From Sphingomonas hankookensis (lineage in GTDB: Bacteria; Pseudomonadota; Alphaproteobacteria; Sphingomonadales; Sphingomonadaceae), in the NCBI RefSeq assembly GCF_028551275.1, contig NZ_CP117025.1:2596001-2660000 (forward strand): a DNA stretch of 64,000 nucleotides, given 5' to 3'. The notes beneath the pieces were generated by a model. That model was not told where the DNA came from. It saw nothing but the letters and a program-made list of their open reading frames with translations, and ran no database searches. The first letter of the stretch is position 1. Every line of letters starts with the position of its first letter. A program made the position numbers and the translations under genes. Positions 62,538-64,000 of this stretch are shown here, one piece after another.

Positions 62538-64000
62538 GTGACGACACCCTCCACCGGTCGGCGGAAGCCACCAAGCCCCGCCGCCGCGTTGCGCCGCGCC
62601 CCCACTGGCGCCAAGTTGATGCTGATCCTCAGCGCGGCGTTGCTTCCGCTCGCGCTGATCGCCTTGTTCGCTACGCTGCAGACATCCCGCGTCGCCGATG
62701 TCGACCTGCGCGCCCGCTTGCGCGTCGCAGCGACCGAGGCTTCGCGGGCCGTCGCGATCGAACTGGTCGGCGACATGACCGCGCTGCGCGTCGCGATGAC
62801 CGCGATGGCGGAGGACCCGGCCGATTCCCCCAGCTGTGCGCGCGTCGAAGGCGTATTTGCGCAGCAGGCATCGGTCGGCGCGCGCTTCGGCATCTATTCC
62901 GCCGACGGACGGCTGGTATGCGGTACCGCGATCCCGGTACGCATGGAGGGCGCCCCCGATGCCGGCGGCGTCCGGGCGCAGGTGGTCGCGGATAGCGGGC
63001 TGGTACTCGACATTCGCGGCATCAGCTCGGCACGGGTCGTCGCGTTCTTCCCGGTCACCATGCTGCGCGAACTGGCCCAGCCCAGCGGCTTCGCATCGCC
63101 GTTCGAAAGCGGCCTGCTGCATGGGAAGGAAGCCGAACTGATCCTGTCGCAATTGCCCGAACAGGGTGGCATCGACCGGATGGAACGCGTCAACATTCCC
63201 CTGGGGATCGACGACCTGACCTTCGTCATGGCGGTGCGTCGTGCGCCGTTCACATCGTCGGCGATCATCGCGATGCTGCTGCCGCTGGTCATGTGGGTGG
63301 CCGCGACGGGTATCGGTTGGTTCGTGGTCGACCGGCTGCTGATCCGTCCGCTGCGCCGCCTGCGCGACGATATCGAACGCTATCGCCCCGGTCATCCGAT
63401 GGCCGACGTCAATCTGGGCGCGGTCCCGGCCCAGGAGATCGCCGATCTGGGCGAGACGTTCCAGGAGCTGACCCATACCGTCGAGCGGCACGAGCAATCG
63501 ATGGCGGACGGGCTGGTGCGACAGACCAAGCTGACCCGCGAAGTGCATCACCGGGTGAAGAACAACCTGCAGGTCATCTCCAGCCTGATCAATTTCCACG
63601 CGCGCAGCGCCCATGGCGCCGCCGCTGCCGACGCCTATGCCACCATCCAACGGCGGGTCGACGCGCTGGCGGTCGTCCACCGGCACCATTATGCCGAGAT
63701 GGAGGAAAATCGCGGGCTGGAGCTGAAATCGGTCATCGGCGAACTGGCGTCGAACATCCGGGCGACCGCGTCCGGTTCGACCAGCAAGCTCGGCATCACG
63801 CTGAACGTCGAACCGGTGCTGGTGACGCAGGACGTGGCGGTCGCGGTATCGTTCCTGCTGACCGAGCTGATCGAGCTTGCCGTATCGGTCAATCCCGATG
63901 CCCAGATCGGCGTTTCGCTGCGCCACAACGCCGGTACGGATACCGCCGTCCTGCGCGCGACATCGCCGTCGCTGGTTGAGAGCGAGGAACTGGAAGCGCT
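62538..64000 (+). CDS. phyP: HisKA_2-type sensor histidine kinase (3' end off window)
   Basis: This partial kinase (at least 487 residues) begins with GTG at 62538 or a nearby downstream codon; the start is uncertain. It has a membrane anchor (LMLILSAALLPLALIALFAT), an extracytoplasmic sensing region, a second span (IIAMLLPLVMWVAATGIGWF), a HAMP-like linker and a HisKA_2 domain with the histidine in EVHHRVKNNLQVISSLINF near residue 338. The ATP-binding domain is truncated by the window. In Sphingomonas Fr1 the phyR-adjacent kinase PhyP acts as a negative regulator; the same role is inferred here from position. Confidence 0.78.
   Translation, partial: MTTPSTGRRKPPSPAAALRRAPTGAKLMLILSAALLPLALIALFATLQTSRVADVDLRARLRVAATEASRAVAIELVGDMTALRVAMTAMAEDPADSPSCARVEGVFAQQASVGARFGIYSADGRLVCGTAIPVRMEGAPDAGGVRAQVVADSGLVLDIRGISSARVVAFFPVTMLRELAQPSGFASPFESGLLHGKEAELILSQLPEQGGIDRMERVNIPLGIDDLTFVMAVRRAPFTSSAIIAMLLPLVMWVAATGIGWFVVDRLLIRPLRRLRDDIERYRPGHPMADVNLGAVPAQEIADLGETFQELTHTVERHEQSMADGLVRQTKLTREVHHRVKNNLQVISSLINFHARSAHGAAAADAYATIQRRVDALAVVHRHHYAEMEENRGLELKSVIGELASNIRATASGSTSKLGITLNVEPVLVTQDVAVAVSFLLTELIELAVSVNPDAQIGVSLRHNAGTDTAVLRATSPSLVESEELEA

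Noticed and set aside
1..64000. CRISPR array, prophage, integrase or rRNA operon
   Set aside because: No regularly spaced direct repeats, phage structural genes, integrases or rRNA sequence were seen in the window.

Overview
The window reads as a high-G+C chromosomal segment from a sphingomonad (Alphaproteobacteria, Sphingomonadales). The evidence is the clustered Entner-Doudoroff pathway (zwf-pgl-edd-glk-eda), a serine palmitoyltransferase locus with a dedicated acyl carrier protein and ceramide reductase, a PhyR-NepR-EcfG general stress response (GSR) locus, a TonB-dependent receptor, and the palindromic intergenic repeats common in this group. Almost every base is coding or compact intergenic DNA, and no prophage, CRISPR array or large island is visible.

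Layout. 1-5860: acyl-CoA metabolism (SDR, aminoglycoside-phosphotransferase-like protein, acyl-CoA dehydrogenase, a regulator made of two fused TetR modules, fatty-acid-CoA ligase). 5907-13149: dnaE, a divergent DUF308/HdeD gene with a near-ideal EcfG promoter, a repeat-filled gap holding a truncated hdeD copy, then lolC/E-lolD-gpx. 13150-18855: a small heat-shock protein behind a ROSE-like RNA thermometer, pyrG and secG, a MarR regulator, a degenerate NlpC/P60 protein and argC. 18979-24789: the Entner-Doudoroff operon. 24931-30246: mltG and the fatty-acid synthesis cluster fabF-acpP-(unknown)-fabG-fabD, interrupted by a 443-bp unit with 30-bp perfect inverted termini that carries a GxxExxY gene. 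30415-32204: an RcnB-like protein and rpsF-rpsR-rplI. 32550-38693: tRNA-Glu, MerC-like protein with a Zur/Fur-type palindrome, AI-2E permease, exported oxidoreductase plus cupin, and a TonB receptor. 38950-43881: rplU-rpmA, a 266-bp nested palindrome, two GNAT proteins, several small or unknown proteins, a PF10118 hydrolase and a TetR regulator. 43927-46097: obgE and proB. 46094-53122: sphingolipid region (cerR, acpR, spt, lptF, lptG, fatty-acid hydroxylase family, BcerS-like acyltransferase). 53165-60106: xthA, ErpA-type Fe-S protein, M23 peptidase, bcp, glnE. 60194-64000: GSR locus (NepR-like miniprotein, ecfG, 45-aa membrane protein, phyR, nepR, HisKA_2 kinase truncated by the window end).

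How the parts connect. The sphingolipid genes could cover condensation (Spt with AcpR), N-acylation (BcerS-like) and reduction (CerR), with LptFG as neighbours that build the outer membrane the sphingolipids enter. The GSR locus at the right end supplies the sigma factor whose promoter motif (GGAAC-N16/17-CGTT-like) appears upstream of nepR, hdeD and a 31-aa acidic protein within this window. The items most worth follow-up are the GxxExxY mobile-like unit inside the fab cluster, the nested palindrome at 39704-39969, the second NepR-like miniprotein beside ecfG, the near-complete ceramide gene set, the ROSE-like element and the NlpC/P60 protein lacking its catalytic cysteine.
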